Source: Chthonomonadales bacterium
GTDB lineage: Bacteria; Armatimonadota; Chthonomonadetes; Chthonomonadales; CAJBBX01
Length of the DNA: 38,177 nucleotides
Assembly (NCBI GenBank): GCA_013360745.1
Contig: JABWBA010000028.1
Span: 1 to 38,177, forward strand
Direction of reading: 5' to 3'
The notes under the pieces were generated by a model. The model did not search any database, had not been told where the DNA came from, and was given only the letters and a program-made list of their open reading frames with translations. Positions within the stretch are counted from its first letter, which is position 1; each line of letters begins with the position of its first letter. Shown one piece after another: positions 15,580-23,644 of the stretch. Made by a program: the position numbers and the translations under genes.

Positions 15580-16581
15580 ATGGAAACCGTTCTTGCTCAG
15601 AAATGCCTCGATGACGGGGCCGTCCTCAACATAAGCGTGGTGCGCGCGCCCGACGAGACTCGACGCGATGCCATCCTTCAGCTACTATCCCACAAGGGAC
15701 CCGATTGGGACGTCCACCTCGAATCGGCGCTGGCGGGTGAGGCGGAACCGCTGGAGACGCGCTGGTATCTCGGGAGTCTCGCGGGTGATCCTACAGCCAA
15801 CGTGATGACCGTAGAACGGCATGGCGTGGGCATCCTGGGGCACGTCTATACTCGGGAGGCGTACCGACGGCGCGGTATCGCCCGCTGTGTGCTCCAGGCC
15901 GCACTTGAGGACTTCGATCGCCGGGGCGGTCGGACCCTTCTCCTTGGAACCGGATACGAAAGCGTCGCGTATCGCCTCTACGAATCGCTCGGCTTTCGGT
16001 CGCTTCGTGGGGGTTTCATGCAGTATCTGCATGGATCCCGCGATGAGTTCACGTCTGCGTGGTTCGAGGCCGGCGAGGATCGTCTGGAACAGGCCGACTG
16101 GCAGCACTGGCCCTTGATCACCGTTCTCGGCGCCTATCCGAATCAAACGGGATCTAGAAGCCTGGCCTGGGGACTGTGGGACATCGCCAACCTCGAATCG
16201 GAATACTGCAGTTTCATGACGCTGGTTCAGCAAAGCCTGGCGGGCGGTATTGTTAGCGTCACAGCATCGGGAGCTGCAGTCGCCTGTGCGACCTGGACTC
16301 CGTTCAAAATCGGCCACTGCGGTGCATCGATCCCCGATACATGGCTCGTCGACGCCTTTTCGCACCCGTTACATAAATATAAACTGAACGGGGTTCTGGC
16401 AGCCCTCCGGTTGCCAGAGGGCAAGGCGATCGCAATCATACCGAGCGATGATCAGGAACGTATCTCGGCCTTCCAGAACGTCGGGTTCGCTCGGGAAGGG
16501 GCGCTGCAGGATTTCGTTCCTCTGTTGCACCGTCGGACGAGCGCGATGATCCTTGGACGTAGTTCGGAAGGCAGACCATGA
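15580..16581 (+). CDS. GNAT-family acetyltransferase with degenerate second half
   Basis: The first half of this 333-residue protein is a GNAT N-acetyltransferase domain. The acetyl-CoA motif A is clear around 85-105 (VYTREAYRRRGIARCVLQAA). It is followed by YESVAYRLYESLGFRSLRG, which is typical motif B. The second half, about 190-330, has no obvious acetyl-CoA motif. It ends with RISAFQNVGFAREGALQDF, which resembles the closing GNAT motif. The protein may therefore be a two-domain GNAT in which one copy has lost catalysis. The substrate is unknown. No clear Shine-Dalgarno site precedes ATG 15580. The stop overlaps the larC start (ATGA). Confidence 0.78.
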   Translation: METVLAQKCLDDGAVLNISVVRAPDETRRDAILQLLSHKGPDWDVHLESALAGEAEPLETRWYLGSLAGDPTANVMTVERHGVGILGHVYTREAYRRRGIARCVLQAALEDFDRRGGRTLLLGTGYESVAYRLYESLGFRSLRGGFMQYLHGSRDEFTSAWFEAGEDRLEQADWQHWPLITVLGAYPNQTGSRSLAWGLWDIANLESEYCSFMTLVQQSLAGGIVSVTASGAAVACATWTPFKIGHCGASIPDTWLVDAFSHPLHKYKLNGVLAALRLPEGKAIAIIPSDDQERISAFQNVGFAREGALQDFVPLLHRRTSAMILGRSSEGRP

Positions 16582-17756
16582 CACGGCTGGCGTATTTTGA
16601 CTGCTTCTCGGGCGCATCCGGCGATATGCTCCTAGGCGCCCTCCTCGATGCAGGACGGGACGATCTCGATCTATCGGTCCTTCTAAGCGGCCTCGCGATC
16701 GGGGATTGGACCTGCACAGTAGAAAAGATAGCGCGGCATGGTATTGGAGCATCCCGCGTCCATATCACCGCCCCGCCGGACCGAGGACACGGCCGGCGCC
16801 TGGCGGATATCGAGACGATCATTACGAACAGCCGGTTGCCTGAGTCCGTCGTGGACCGGTCCATTGCCGTGTTCCGCAGGCTCGCCGCAGCCGAGGCGCA
16901 CGTTCACCAGACGGACGTCCTGTCCATCCATTTCCATGAGGTTGGAGCGGTGGACGCCATCATCGATATTGTCGGCGTATGCGCCCTCCTGGACGCCCTG
17001 CACATCGACGCCGTGTACGCTTCGGCTCTGCCAGCGGGCCACGGTTTCGTCGAGTGCATGCACGGTACGATCCCCATCCCGGCTCCGGCCGTACTCGAAC
17101 TAACATCCGGCATACCGACCTATGGCGTCGCCGTCGAGGCGGAACTCGTGACGCCTACGGGCGCCGCGCTGCTCGTCGAGCTGGCGCAGGGTTTTGGTTC
17201 AATGCCCGCAATGCGGCCGGCCTCCGCGGGCTATGGCGCAGGCATTCGGGAGCTTCCAGATCGCCCGAACCTCCTGAGAGTGATCATCGGTGAACGCGCC
17301 GAGGTTCCGGAAGCCACGGAAGTCCTGAGGGTGGAGACCACGATCGATGACCTCTCGCCTCAGTTCTATGAGATCGCCATGGAGCGTCTGTTCGCCGCGG
17401 GCGCGCTCGATGTCACCCTGCAGCCTGTACACGGCAAGAAGAATCGGCCCGCCGTCCTGTGCACGGTTCTCTGCGAGCGTCCCGGTTTCGACGCTATCGC
17501 CGACGTGCTGTTCTCGGAGACAACGACGCTCGGGATACGCTATGCCCCCATGCAGCGCGTCTGCCTGGAACGGCGATCCGTCTCGGTCCGCACCGCCTAC
17601 GGACAGGTCCGGGTTAAGGTCGGTATGTGGAACGACCAGGAGAAACCGATGCCGGAATACGAGGATGTCCGCGCACTGGCGCAGAGCTCCGGCGTTCCCG
17701 CGCGTGTGATCGCTCAGGCCGCACTGCGAGCCTACAACGAGCGTGAGCGTTTGTGA
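16578..17756 (+). CDS. larC: LarC-type nickel insertion protein (nickel-pincer cofactor synthesis)
   Basis: This 392-residue protein is a full-length LarC homologue, which inserts nickel into the pincer nucleotide cofactor of lactate racemase-like enzymes. Family motifs are YFDCFSGASGDMLLGALLDAG at the N-terminus (split here: YFDCFSGASGDM then LLGALLDAG), HFHEVGAVDAIIDIVG near 115-130, PTPTGAAL-like VTPTGAALL, and in the C-terminal half ETTIDDLSPQFYEIAMERL, GALDVTLQPVHGKKNRPA and TTLGIRYAPMQRVCLERR. In some lactobacilli the two halves need a frameshift; here they form one open frame. No larA, larB or larE is in the window. ATG 16578 overlaps the preceding stop. Confidence 0.9.
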   Translation: MTRLAYFDCFSGASGDMLLGALLDAGRDDLDLSVLLSGLAIGDWTCTVEKIARHGIGASRVHITAPPDRGHGRRLADIETIITNSRLPESVVDRSIAVFRRLAAAEAHVHQTDVLSIHFHEVGAVDAIIDIVGVCALLDALHIDAVYASALPAGHGFVECMHGTIPIPAPAVLELTSGIPTYGVAVEAELVTPTGAALLVELAQGFGSMPAMRPASAGYGAGIRELPDRPNLLRVIIGERAEVPEATEVLRVETTIDDLSPQFYEIAMERLFAAGALDVTLQPVHGKKNRPAVLCTVLCERPGFDAIADVLFSETTTLGIRYAPMQRVCLERRSVSVRTAYGQVRVKVGMWNDQEKPMPEYEDVRALAQSSGVPARVIAQAALRAYNERERL

Positions 17757-17766
17757 GTGAACCCCG

Positions 17767-18291
17767 ATGGCGTCCTCAGGCTCAAGGATCGTCTGCGTCG
17801 GTTGCGGCGCCAACTCGTTCGTCGGAGCCGATCGATGCTGGCGCTGCGGGCGATCGCTTCCGCCTCCTGAAGAACCGACTGCCAGCCAGAGTGCGCCAGC
17901 AGCGGCCTCAGGGCCCTACACGGATCCCGGCGGTAAGCCACGGCGAGTTCGTCCATATGGACCCGCGATCGGGGCGCTCGCGCTCATCGGCATTGCAGCG
18001 CTCCTGCTTGCCCTGATCGTGACCCGACGGGCTGCATCCCCCAATAGCCAGACGGCCCGCCTCAACGCCCTCAAGGATCGATTGCTTCGAGAGCGGAACC
18101 CTTCGGCGTACGGAGCCGACGATGCGGATGGGCTCGAGTCTCGTGCACAGCGGGAGCTCTCGCGCCTCAGGGGTCAGCTGGACCAGATGCCCCTTGCAGG
18201 TCCCGGGGCGGATATCCGTCTGAAAGCGGGCGGTCGCGCAAGTGGCGACGAATACAACGATTGGCGAACGCGCGCACGCGACACGCGCTAA
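17767..18291 (+). CDS. Zinc-ribbon, single-span membrane protein of unknown function
   Basis: I do not recognise a named family. The 174-residue product begins with a Cys4 zinc ribbon (CVGCG at about 10-14 and CWRCG at about 24-28). A Pro/Ala-rich linker follows, then one membrane span at about 66-88 (PAIGALALIGIAALLLALIV). The tail is charged and helix-prone (LKDRLLRERN, RELSRLRGQLDQM). An N-terminal zinc ribbon, span and coiled tail recurs in many small bacterial membrane proteins. ATG 17767 lies 10 bases after the larC stop without a clear Shine-Dalgarno site, so it probably depends on upstream translation. Confidence 0.7.
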   Translation: MASSGSRIVCVGCGANSFVGADRCWRCGRSLPPPEEPTASQSAPAAASGPYTDPGGKPRRVRPYGPAIGALALIGIAALLLALIVTRRAASPNSQTARLNALKDRLLRERNPSAYGADDADGLESRAQRELSRLRGQLDQMPLAGPGADIRLKAGGRASGDEYNDWRTRARDTR

Positions 18292-18294
18292 CCG

Positions 18295-18786
18295 TCAGGG
18301 TTGGACTCCATCACCGTCATCGCACCGCGGCTCGGTCCCGGGCCGAAAGGTCCAGTACTTGCTCGCGCTGAAGTTCCAGAGCGACACACAGCCGATCGCC
18401 ACGACCTTGGCTAAGTTAAGAAGCCGGGCGGATGGATGGGCCGTGGCAACGACCTGACCGGTTATCGCGTACATCACCAGTTTCATCACACCGATGTTGA
18501 TCAGCAGGCCAATAATGTTGGTTAAATAAAACAGAACATAGCGCCGGTGATAGGTCCCCTGCCCCATTCCACGAAACGTCCAGCGGCTGTTCCAGATGTA
18601 ACCGTTCGTTACGGCCAGAGTAAAGCTGAGCACCTGAGCGATAACCCAATGCCAATCGAACACCTGGGTGAAGAGGTTCAGCAATCCGACGTCGATCACC
18701 GCGCTGGTTGCGCCGATCAGACAGAACTTGACGAACTGACGAACACCTCTGCGCTGAACGAAAGCCTCAAGGGCTGCGGAGCACAT
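18295..18786 (-). CDS. GtrA-family membrane protein
   Basis: This 163-residue protein has four membrane spans. The first (FVKFCLIGATSAVIDVGLLNL) carries the GtrA family pattern FxxxGxxxxxxD. FTLAVTNGYIWNSRWTF and LWNFSASKYWTF at the ends of later spans are the other two hallmarks. GtrA-like proteins are thought to help move polyprenyl-linked sugars across the membrane for polysaccharide or cell-wall modification. ATG 18786 is preferred because AGGAGG lies just upstream. An in-frame extension to 18846 lacks that support. It is convergent with the zinc-ribbon gene, 3 bp apart. No partner glycosyltransferase is adjacent. Confidence 0.88.
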   Translation of the reverse strand: MCSAALEAFVQRRGVRQFVKFCLIGATSAVIDVGLLNLFTQVFDWHWVIAQVLSFTLAVTNGYIWNSRWTFRGMGQGTYHRRYVLFYLTNIIGLLINIGVMKLVMYAITGQVVATAHPSARLLNLAKVVAIGCVSLWNFSASKYWTFRPGTEPRCDDGDGVQP

Positions 18787-18836
18787 GGAGCCTCCTGAAT
18801 GGCGGACCTCGAACACAGATGGGCTCGCCGTCGGTG

Positions 18837-18845
18837 AGTATAGCA
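18837..18845 (-). promoter_or_regulatory. Extended -10 promoter of the GtrA-like gene
   Basis: The reverse strand reads TGCTATACT, an extended -10 element. It would give a leader of about 45 bases before ATG 18786. No convincing -35 is seen. The element lies only about 12 bases from the -35 of the divergent tRNA promoter. Confidence 0.45.
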
Positions 18846-18856
18846 CTGTCGCACTA

Positions 18857-18887
18857 TTGACGGTATTACGAGGGTGGGTGGTATACT
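18857..18887 (+). promoter_or_regulatory. Promoter of tRNA-Glu
   Basis: TTGACG at 18857-18862 and TATACT at 18882-18887 are separated by 19 bases, slightly longer than ideal. Transcription would begin about 5-8 bases before the mature tRNA at 18900. Confidence 0.5.
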
Positions 18888-18899
18888 ACGCACCGTTCA

Positions 18900-18971
18900 G
18901 GCGCCATCGTATAGGGGTTAATACAGGGGGTTCTCAGCTCTCAAACCGGGGTTCGAATCCCCGTGGCGCCA
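18900..18971 (+). tRNA. tRNA-Glu(CTC)
   Basis: A full 72-base cloverleaf can be drawn. The acceptor stem GGCGCCA/TGGCGCC has 7 pairs with discriminator A at 18971. The D stem is GTAT/ATAC. The anticodon stem is GGGGG (18926-18930) with CTCTC (18938-18942), holding the loop TTCTCAG. The T stem CGGGG/CCCCG holds the loop TTCGAAT. The anticodon is CTC at 18933-18935, reading GAG (Glu). Two of the five anticodon-stem pairs are G-U. CCA is not encoded, so a nucleotidyltransferase must add it. No T-rich terminator follows. Confidence 0.93.
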
Positions 18972-19085
18972 GAAACTGCATTCCTTAGGTTGCGTACTTC
19001 CTCCCCCTTCATATCGTCCCTATGGAACGGTACACTGTGAGCGCTGCATAGCCGCGCAACTACGCTTCACGGATACGCGAACGAT

Positions 19086-20270
19086 ATGGAACAGTTACGA
19101 ATCGGCATGATCGGTGTGGGCGGTCGGGGCGGCCTTTGGCGCCACTGGCACCAGCCCGAGAAGGGCCGCTCTCAGATCGTCGCAGGCGCCGACATCAGCG
19201 AAACCGCCCTTAATCGATTCTCATCCGAACACGGGGGCGATCCGTTCGCCACGCTCGATTACCGCCGACTGCTGGAGCGTCGCGATGTGGATGCCATCGC
19301 AGTGTGCTCACCCGATTTCTGCCACGAAGAACACGCTGTTGCGGTCCTTGAGTCGGGCAAGCACCTGTTCCTTGAAAAGCCGATGGCGATCTCCATCGCC
19401 GGCTGTGATCGCATCCTGGCGGCATGGCGCGCCTCGAACCGACGGATGATGATCGGTTTCAACATGCGCTATATGAACATCTTCCGCGTGATGAAAGAGG
19501 TCATCGACTCAGGCGCGATCGGTTCCCTCAAGGCGGTCTGGGTTCGTCATTTCGTGGGCCATGGCGGGGACTTCTACTATCACGATTGGCATGCGAACAG
19601 GGACAACACGAACTCCCTATTCCTCCAAAAAGGCTCGCATGACATCGATATGATCCACTGGCTTTCAGGCAGCTACACCCGCCGTGTATGCGCCATGGGC
19701 CGCCTCGATTACTTCGGCGGCTCTTATCCGAACGAGCTGACCTGCGACGTCTGCCCGGACGCAGCAACCTGCGTTGAAGCGCAGCCAGATAGCCCACGGA
19801 GACAATGCGCGTTTCGGTCCGAAGTCGATGTCGAGGACAACCAGATGGCGATGCTCGAGCTGGACAATGGCGTACAGGCGGCCTACCTCCAATGCCACTT
19901 CACACCGGACTACCACCGAAACTATGTGTTCATCGGCACGGAAGGTAGGCTCGAGAACTCGGAACCGGATATGAAGGTCTGGTTGAAAACGCGCCGATCC
20001 AATACCTACCGGGAGCTAGCGGACCGTGAATACACGATAAAGCCGGCTCGAGGCGGCCACGGCGGCGCGGATCCGGTGATCTGTGAAGATTTTCTCGATA
20101 TGGTTCTCGACGGCCGGGAACCGCTGGCGGATCCGATTGCCGGCCGCATGAGCGTCGCAGCGGGATGTGCGGCCGCCCAATCCCTCCGCGAGGGGAGCCG
20201 GCCTGTCGAGGTACCGCCGATTCCGGACGGCGCGTGCGCCCCGCCGGCGGGAACAGGGAACCATTCCTGA
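19086..20270 (+). CDS. Gfo/Idh/MocA-family oxidoreductase with a Cys-rich insert
   Basis: This 394-residue NAD(P)-dependent sugar or inositol dehydrogenase-like enzyme has an N-terminal Rossmann fold (MIGVGGRGG near 8-16, VCSPDFCHEEHAVAVL, and EKPMAIS with the catalytic-pocket EKP). The C-terminal domain follows (NSLFLQKGSHDIDMIHWLSG). An insert near 215-240 holds four Cys (CDVCPDAATC and a later C), which could bind metal. That insert recurs in some Gfo/Idh proteins of Planctomycetota and Armatimonadota. Its stop shares one base with the next start (TGATG), so it is translationally coupled to the CBM9-GH5-like gene. The pair probably acts on the same glycan-derived sugar. The substrate is unknown. 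Confidence 0.87.
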   Translation: MEQLRIGMIGVGGRGGLWRHWHQPEKGRSQIVAGADISETALNRFSSEHGGDPFATLDYRRLLERRDVDAIAVCSPDFCHEEHAVAVLESGKHLFLEKPMAISIAGCDRILAAWRASNRRMMIGFNMRYMNIFRVMKEVIDSGAIGSLKAVWVRHFVGHGGDFYYHDWHANRDNTNSLFLQKGSHDIDMIHWLSGSYTRRVCAMGRLDYFGGSYPNELTCDVCPDAATCVEAQPDSPRRQCAFRSEVDVEDNQMAMLELDNGVQAAYLQCHFTPDYHRNYVFIGTEGRLENSEPDMKVWLKTRRSNTYRELADREYTIKPARGGHGGADPVICEDFLDMVLDGREPLADPIAGRMSVAAGCAAAQSLREGSRPVEVPPIPDGACAPPAGTGNHS

Positions 20271-21970
20271 TGAGCCTGCCATTCGTCCCTACCTACCACT
20301 GCGCGCAGACGACGGATACCGTCGTAATCGACGGTTCCCTCTCGGAGTCGTGCTGGACCTCTGCGCAGGCAGAGACCCTCGTAGCGGCGTCGTCCGGGAC
20401 GATGACCCGGCCGCGCACTATCGTTCGCGCCTGCTGGAATGACACGCATCTCTACATCGCCTTCCAGTGTGACGACGACGACGTTTGGGGGTCGTATGAC
20501 TCCCACGATGACCCGATCTACGATGAAGAGGTCGTTGAGGTATTCATCAGCCCCGAGCGGCTGGCACGGTATGTGGAGATTGAGATCAGCCCTCGCGGTG
20601 TAACCTTCGATGCTGCCATTCACAGTCCAGACCTGGACCGACAGACGATGCAGACCGACCTCGCCTGGGAGTGCGTTGGCATGAAGGCCCGGATTCAATG
20701 CAACACGGTCGTGCATACGACCCCGCCGAAGGATCGAGACGACCACGGGCCACCCGGCGTCTGGACGGCAGAACTCGCCATACCGTTCGCCTCGCTGGGG
20801 CTCACGAAGCCGCCTGTGCCGGGATCCGAATGGCGGATCAACTTCTATCGCATCGATCGGGGTCTCCGATCGAGCTATCAGGCATGGTCACCGACGCTGC
20901 GCCGTCCAGCCGATTATCACGTGCCGGAACGGTTCGGGATCCTCCGCTTCGAGGATGCCCATACGGTTGCGCTCCATGCCCGGCGCTGGTCCGCAGCGAA
21001 GGCAAGGGCATGGTATAGGCGACAGCCCTGGCTCGTCGGCTGCAACTTCGTTCCGAGCAGCGCCTCCAATCAGCTCGAGATGTGGCAGGCGGCTACGTTC
21101 GATCCAGAGACGATCGATCGGGAGCTGGGCTGGGCCGCGAGTCTGGGTATGAACGTCGTGCGCGTCTATCTGCACGACCTCGCCTGGCAACAGGATCCAT
21201 CGGATCTGCGCATACGCATGGCACGCTATCTCACGCTTGCGGCGCGACACGGCATTCGCACGATCTTCGTTCTGTTCGACGATTGCTGGAACCCGGATCC
21301 GAAGCCGGGACGGCAGGCCGATCCGATCCCTGGCGTCCATAACTCACGATGGCTGCAGAGCCCGGGCAGGGCGATCGTGAACGACCCACGCGAATGGGAC
21401 CGCCTGCAGAGTTACGTCCTTGATATCCTGGGTGTCTTCGGTCAGGATCGGCGTATCCTCATGTGGGATCTGTACAATGAGCCCGGCAACGAGGGACAGG
21501 CGGAACGCTCTCTGCCCTTGCTGCGCAAGGCGTTCGAATGGGCACGAACGGCGAATCCGACACAACCGCTCACCGCCGGCGTATGGTTCGATCATGAGAT
21601 CCTGAACCAGTTTCAACTAGCCCACTCCGACATCATCACCTTCCACAACTACAAGGACGCCGCGACACTGGAGCAGCAGATTAAGGATCTCCATCAATGC
21701 GGCCGTCCTCTTGTCTGCACCGAATGGATGGCGAGGCCGGAGAGCGCGATCCCAACGCACCTCTCAGTCTTCCGGCGCCATAGGGTGGGTTGTCTTTCCT
21801 GGGGGCTGGTCTCGGGCAAGAGCCAGACGATCTATCCGTGGGGATCGCCCGCGGGCGGGCCGGAGCCGGCCGTATGGTTTCACGATCTGCTCCATCCCGA
21901 TGGGACACCGTACAGCCCTGCGGAGATCATGATCCTCCGGCAGGAGACGAACCGACCCGTACGCCCCTGA
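20270..21970 (+). CDS. CBM9-like domain fused to GH5-like glycoside hydrolase
   Basis: This 566-residue protein has two parts. Residues 1-230 look like a CBM9/DOMON-type carbohydrate-binding fold (VVIDGSLSESCWTSAQ, THLYIAFQCDDDDVW, EEVVEVFISPE, AELAIPFASLGL, EWRINFYRID). Residues 255-560 resemble a GH5-clan TIM barrel. WDLYNEPGN holds E404 as likely acid/base and PLVCTEWMA holds E485 as likely nucleophile. GMNVVRVYLHD and TIFVLFDDCWNP fit the barrel. There is no signal peptide, so it acts in the cytoplasm unless exported in an unusual way. It is co-translated with the Gfo/Idh gene. The GH assignment is by motif and order only. Confidence 0.78.
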   Translation: MSLPFVPTYHCAQTTDTVVIDGSLSESCWTSAQAETLVAASSGTMTRPRTIVRACWNDTHLYIAFQCDDDDVWGSYDSHDDPIYDEEVVEVFISPERLARYVEIEISPRGVTFDAAIHSPDLDRQTMQTDLAWECVGMKARIQCNTVVHTTPPKDRDDHGPPGVWTAELAIPFASLGLTKPPVPGSEWRINFYRIDRGLRSSYQAWSPTLRRPADYHVPERFGILRFEDAHTVALHARRWSAAKARAWYRRQPWLVGCNFVPSSASNQLEMWQAATFDPETIDRELGWAASLGMNVVRVYLHDLAWQQDPSDLRIRMARYLTLAARHGIRTIFVLFDDCWNPDPKPGRQADPIPGVHNSRWLQSPGRAIVNDPREWDRLQSYVLDILGVFGQDRRILMWDLYNEPGNEGQAERSLPLLRKAFEWARTANPTQPLTAGVWFDHEILNQFQLAHSDIITFHNYKDAATLEQQIKDLHQCGRPLVCTEWMARPESAIPTHLSVFRRHRVGCLSWGLVSGKSQTIYPWGSPAGGPEPAVWFHDLLHPDGTPYSPAEIMILRQETNRPVRP

Positions 21971-21996
21971 CGCGTCGCCGGGCCGCCGGCGGCGTC
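21969..21996. terminator. Strong hairpin between convergent genes
   Basis: GACGC(GT)CGCCGG pairs with CCGGCGGCGTC around a 4-base loop, giving 11 pairs with a 2-base bulge. It fills the gap between the forward stop (21970) and the reverse stop (21997). It has no T-tract, but its position and stability suggest a two-way terminator or 3'-end protector. Confidence 0.5.
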
Positions 21997-23598
21997 TCAG
22001 TCGAACTGCGGCCCGCCGTCACTGGTGCCGGGCGCAGCGACAGCCTCGAACTGACGAAAGTTTTCCGCGAAGAGCGCTCCGACCTCCCGCAAGCGCGCAT
22101 CGTACAGCGCCGGGTCGGTCCAGGTGGAGCGAGGCCACAGGCAATCCGATGCGAGATCAGGGCATGTCTCAGGCACATCGAGGTTGAATACCGGGAGGCG
22201 ACGATATCGGACCGTATCAAGGGCGCCCGATAACGCGGCGGCAATAAGGGCTCGGGTGTCTCGAATGCTCATCCGATGACCGACTCCGACGGGTCCACCG
22301 GTCCAACCCGTATTGACGAGCCAAGCGCGGGTGCGATGCTGGCCCAGTCGTTCGCCAAGCATCCTTGAGTAGACCGTCGGATTCCGAGGAAGGAACGGCG
22401 CCCCGAAACAGGTGCTGAACGTAGCGGTCGGCTCGGCCAGTCCTGCCTCGGTGCCTGCGATCTTCGCCGTATAGCCGGCGATGAAGTGATACCGTGCCTG
22501 GACGGGACTGAGCCGCGCAATGGGCGGTAGAACGCCAAACGCGTCGCAGGCCAGAAAGAACACGTCCGAGGGATGGGCGCCGACCGCGGGATCGACGGAA
22601 CCGTCGACGAAGGTCAGCGGATAGGCCGCTCGAGTATTCTCGGTGTGCGCATCATCATCAAAATCCAGTCGACGTGTCGCGAGGTCAATGCTGACGTTTT
22701 CCAGTACCGTGCCGAATCGAACAGCGTTCCAGACCTGCGGCTCGGCCTCGCGCGACAGCCGAATGCATTTCGCATAGCAGCCGCCTTCGAAGTTGAACAC
22801 GCCCTGATCGCTCCATCCGTGCTCGTCGTCGCCGATCAGTCGGCGGCTCGGATCGGCCGACAGGGTGGTTTTTCCTGTTCCGCTAAGGCCGAAAAACAGG
22901 GCGACATCACCGTTCGGCCCCACGTTGGCCGCACAATGCATCGGAAGTACACCCTGCCCCGGAAGCAGGTAGTTCATGATCGTAAACACGGACTTCTTAA
23001 TCTCACCTGCGTACTCGGTGCCTCCGATCAAGACGATCCGGCGGTCGAAGTCCACGCAGATGTAGGCTTCGGAGTTCGTACGGTCGATCTCCGGATCGGC
23101 ATGGAACCCCGGCACGGAGATGATCACGAACTCGGGCACATGGTCTTCGGTCTTCCGCCAGTCCGGACGAATAAACAGCTGTCGTGCAAACAACGCATGC
23201 CAGGCGTATTGCGCGATAACCCGGATGGGGATGCGATAGCGCGGATCTGCCCCGACATAGCAATCCTGCACGTACAGGCGCTTGTCCTGAAGGTAGGCCA
23301 ACGCTCGGCGATACAGGGTGTCGAAGACCTCTCGGGGCATAGGGCGATTGACGTCACCCCACCATATATCCGCGTCCACGCTCTCGGAGCGGACGATGAA
23401 CTTGTCCTTCGGAGAGCGACCCGTCCGAACGCCGGTTCTGACGACGAGTGGTCCGCCGGCCGCCAGCAGGCCCTCACGCTGCGACAGCGCGTTCTCGATC
23501 AACGCCGCTGTCCCCAGGTTCCAGTGGGCGAACAAGGCCGTCTTGATACCGTGATGTTCGAGCCCATGACGACTGGGATTGACCCCTAGATTCTGCAT
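21997..23598 (-). CDS. pckA: Phosphoenolpyruvate carboxykinase (ATP)
   Basis: This 533-residue enzyme converts oxaloacetate and ATP to PEP, the first committed step of gluconeogenesis. ATP-type motifs are plain: TGRSPKDKF near 57-65, GGTEYAGEIKKSVFTIMNYL, the P-loop GLSGTGKTTLS, kinase-2 GDDEHGWSDQGVFNFEGG, and ENTRAAYPL with NTGWTGGPVGVG near the C-terminus. Length is normal for the family. ATG 23598 is chosen because GGAGG lies about 10 bases upstream and MQNLGVN matches the usual N-terminus. An in-frame ATG at 23643 would add 15 residues. It follows the PfkB kinase gene by 46 bp on the same strand. Confidence 0.95.
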   Translation of the reverse strand: MQNLGVNPSRHGLEHHGIKTALFAHWNLGTAALIENALSQREGLLAAGGPLVVRTGVRTGRSPKDKFIVRSESVDADIWWGDVNRPMPREVFDTLYRRALAYLQDKRLYVQDCYVGADPRYRIPIRVIAQYAWHALFARQLFIRPDWRKTEDHVPEFVIISVPGFHADPEIDRTNSEAYICVDFDRRIVLIGGTEYAGEIKKSVFTIMNYLLPGQGVLPMHCAANVGPNGDVALFFGLSGTGKTTLSADPSRRLIGDDEHGWSDQGVFNFEGGCYAKCIRLSREAEPQVWNAVRFGTVLENVSIDLATRRLDFDDDAHTENTRAAYPLTFVDGSVDPAVGAHPSDVFFLACDAFGVLPPIARLSPVQARYHFIAGYTAKIAGTEAGLAEPTATFSTCFGAPFLPRNPTVYSRMLGERLGQHRTRAWLVNTGWTGGPVGVGHRMSIRDTRALIAAALSGALDTVRYRRLPVFNLDVPETCPDLASDCLWPRSTWTDPALYDARLREVGALFAENFRQFEAVAAPGTSDGGPQFD

Positions 23599-23644
23599 CG
23601 ACTGCTCGCCTCCGTCTATCGCCGAACTTGCTTGAGAACGCATT

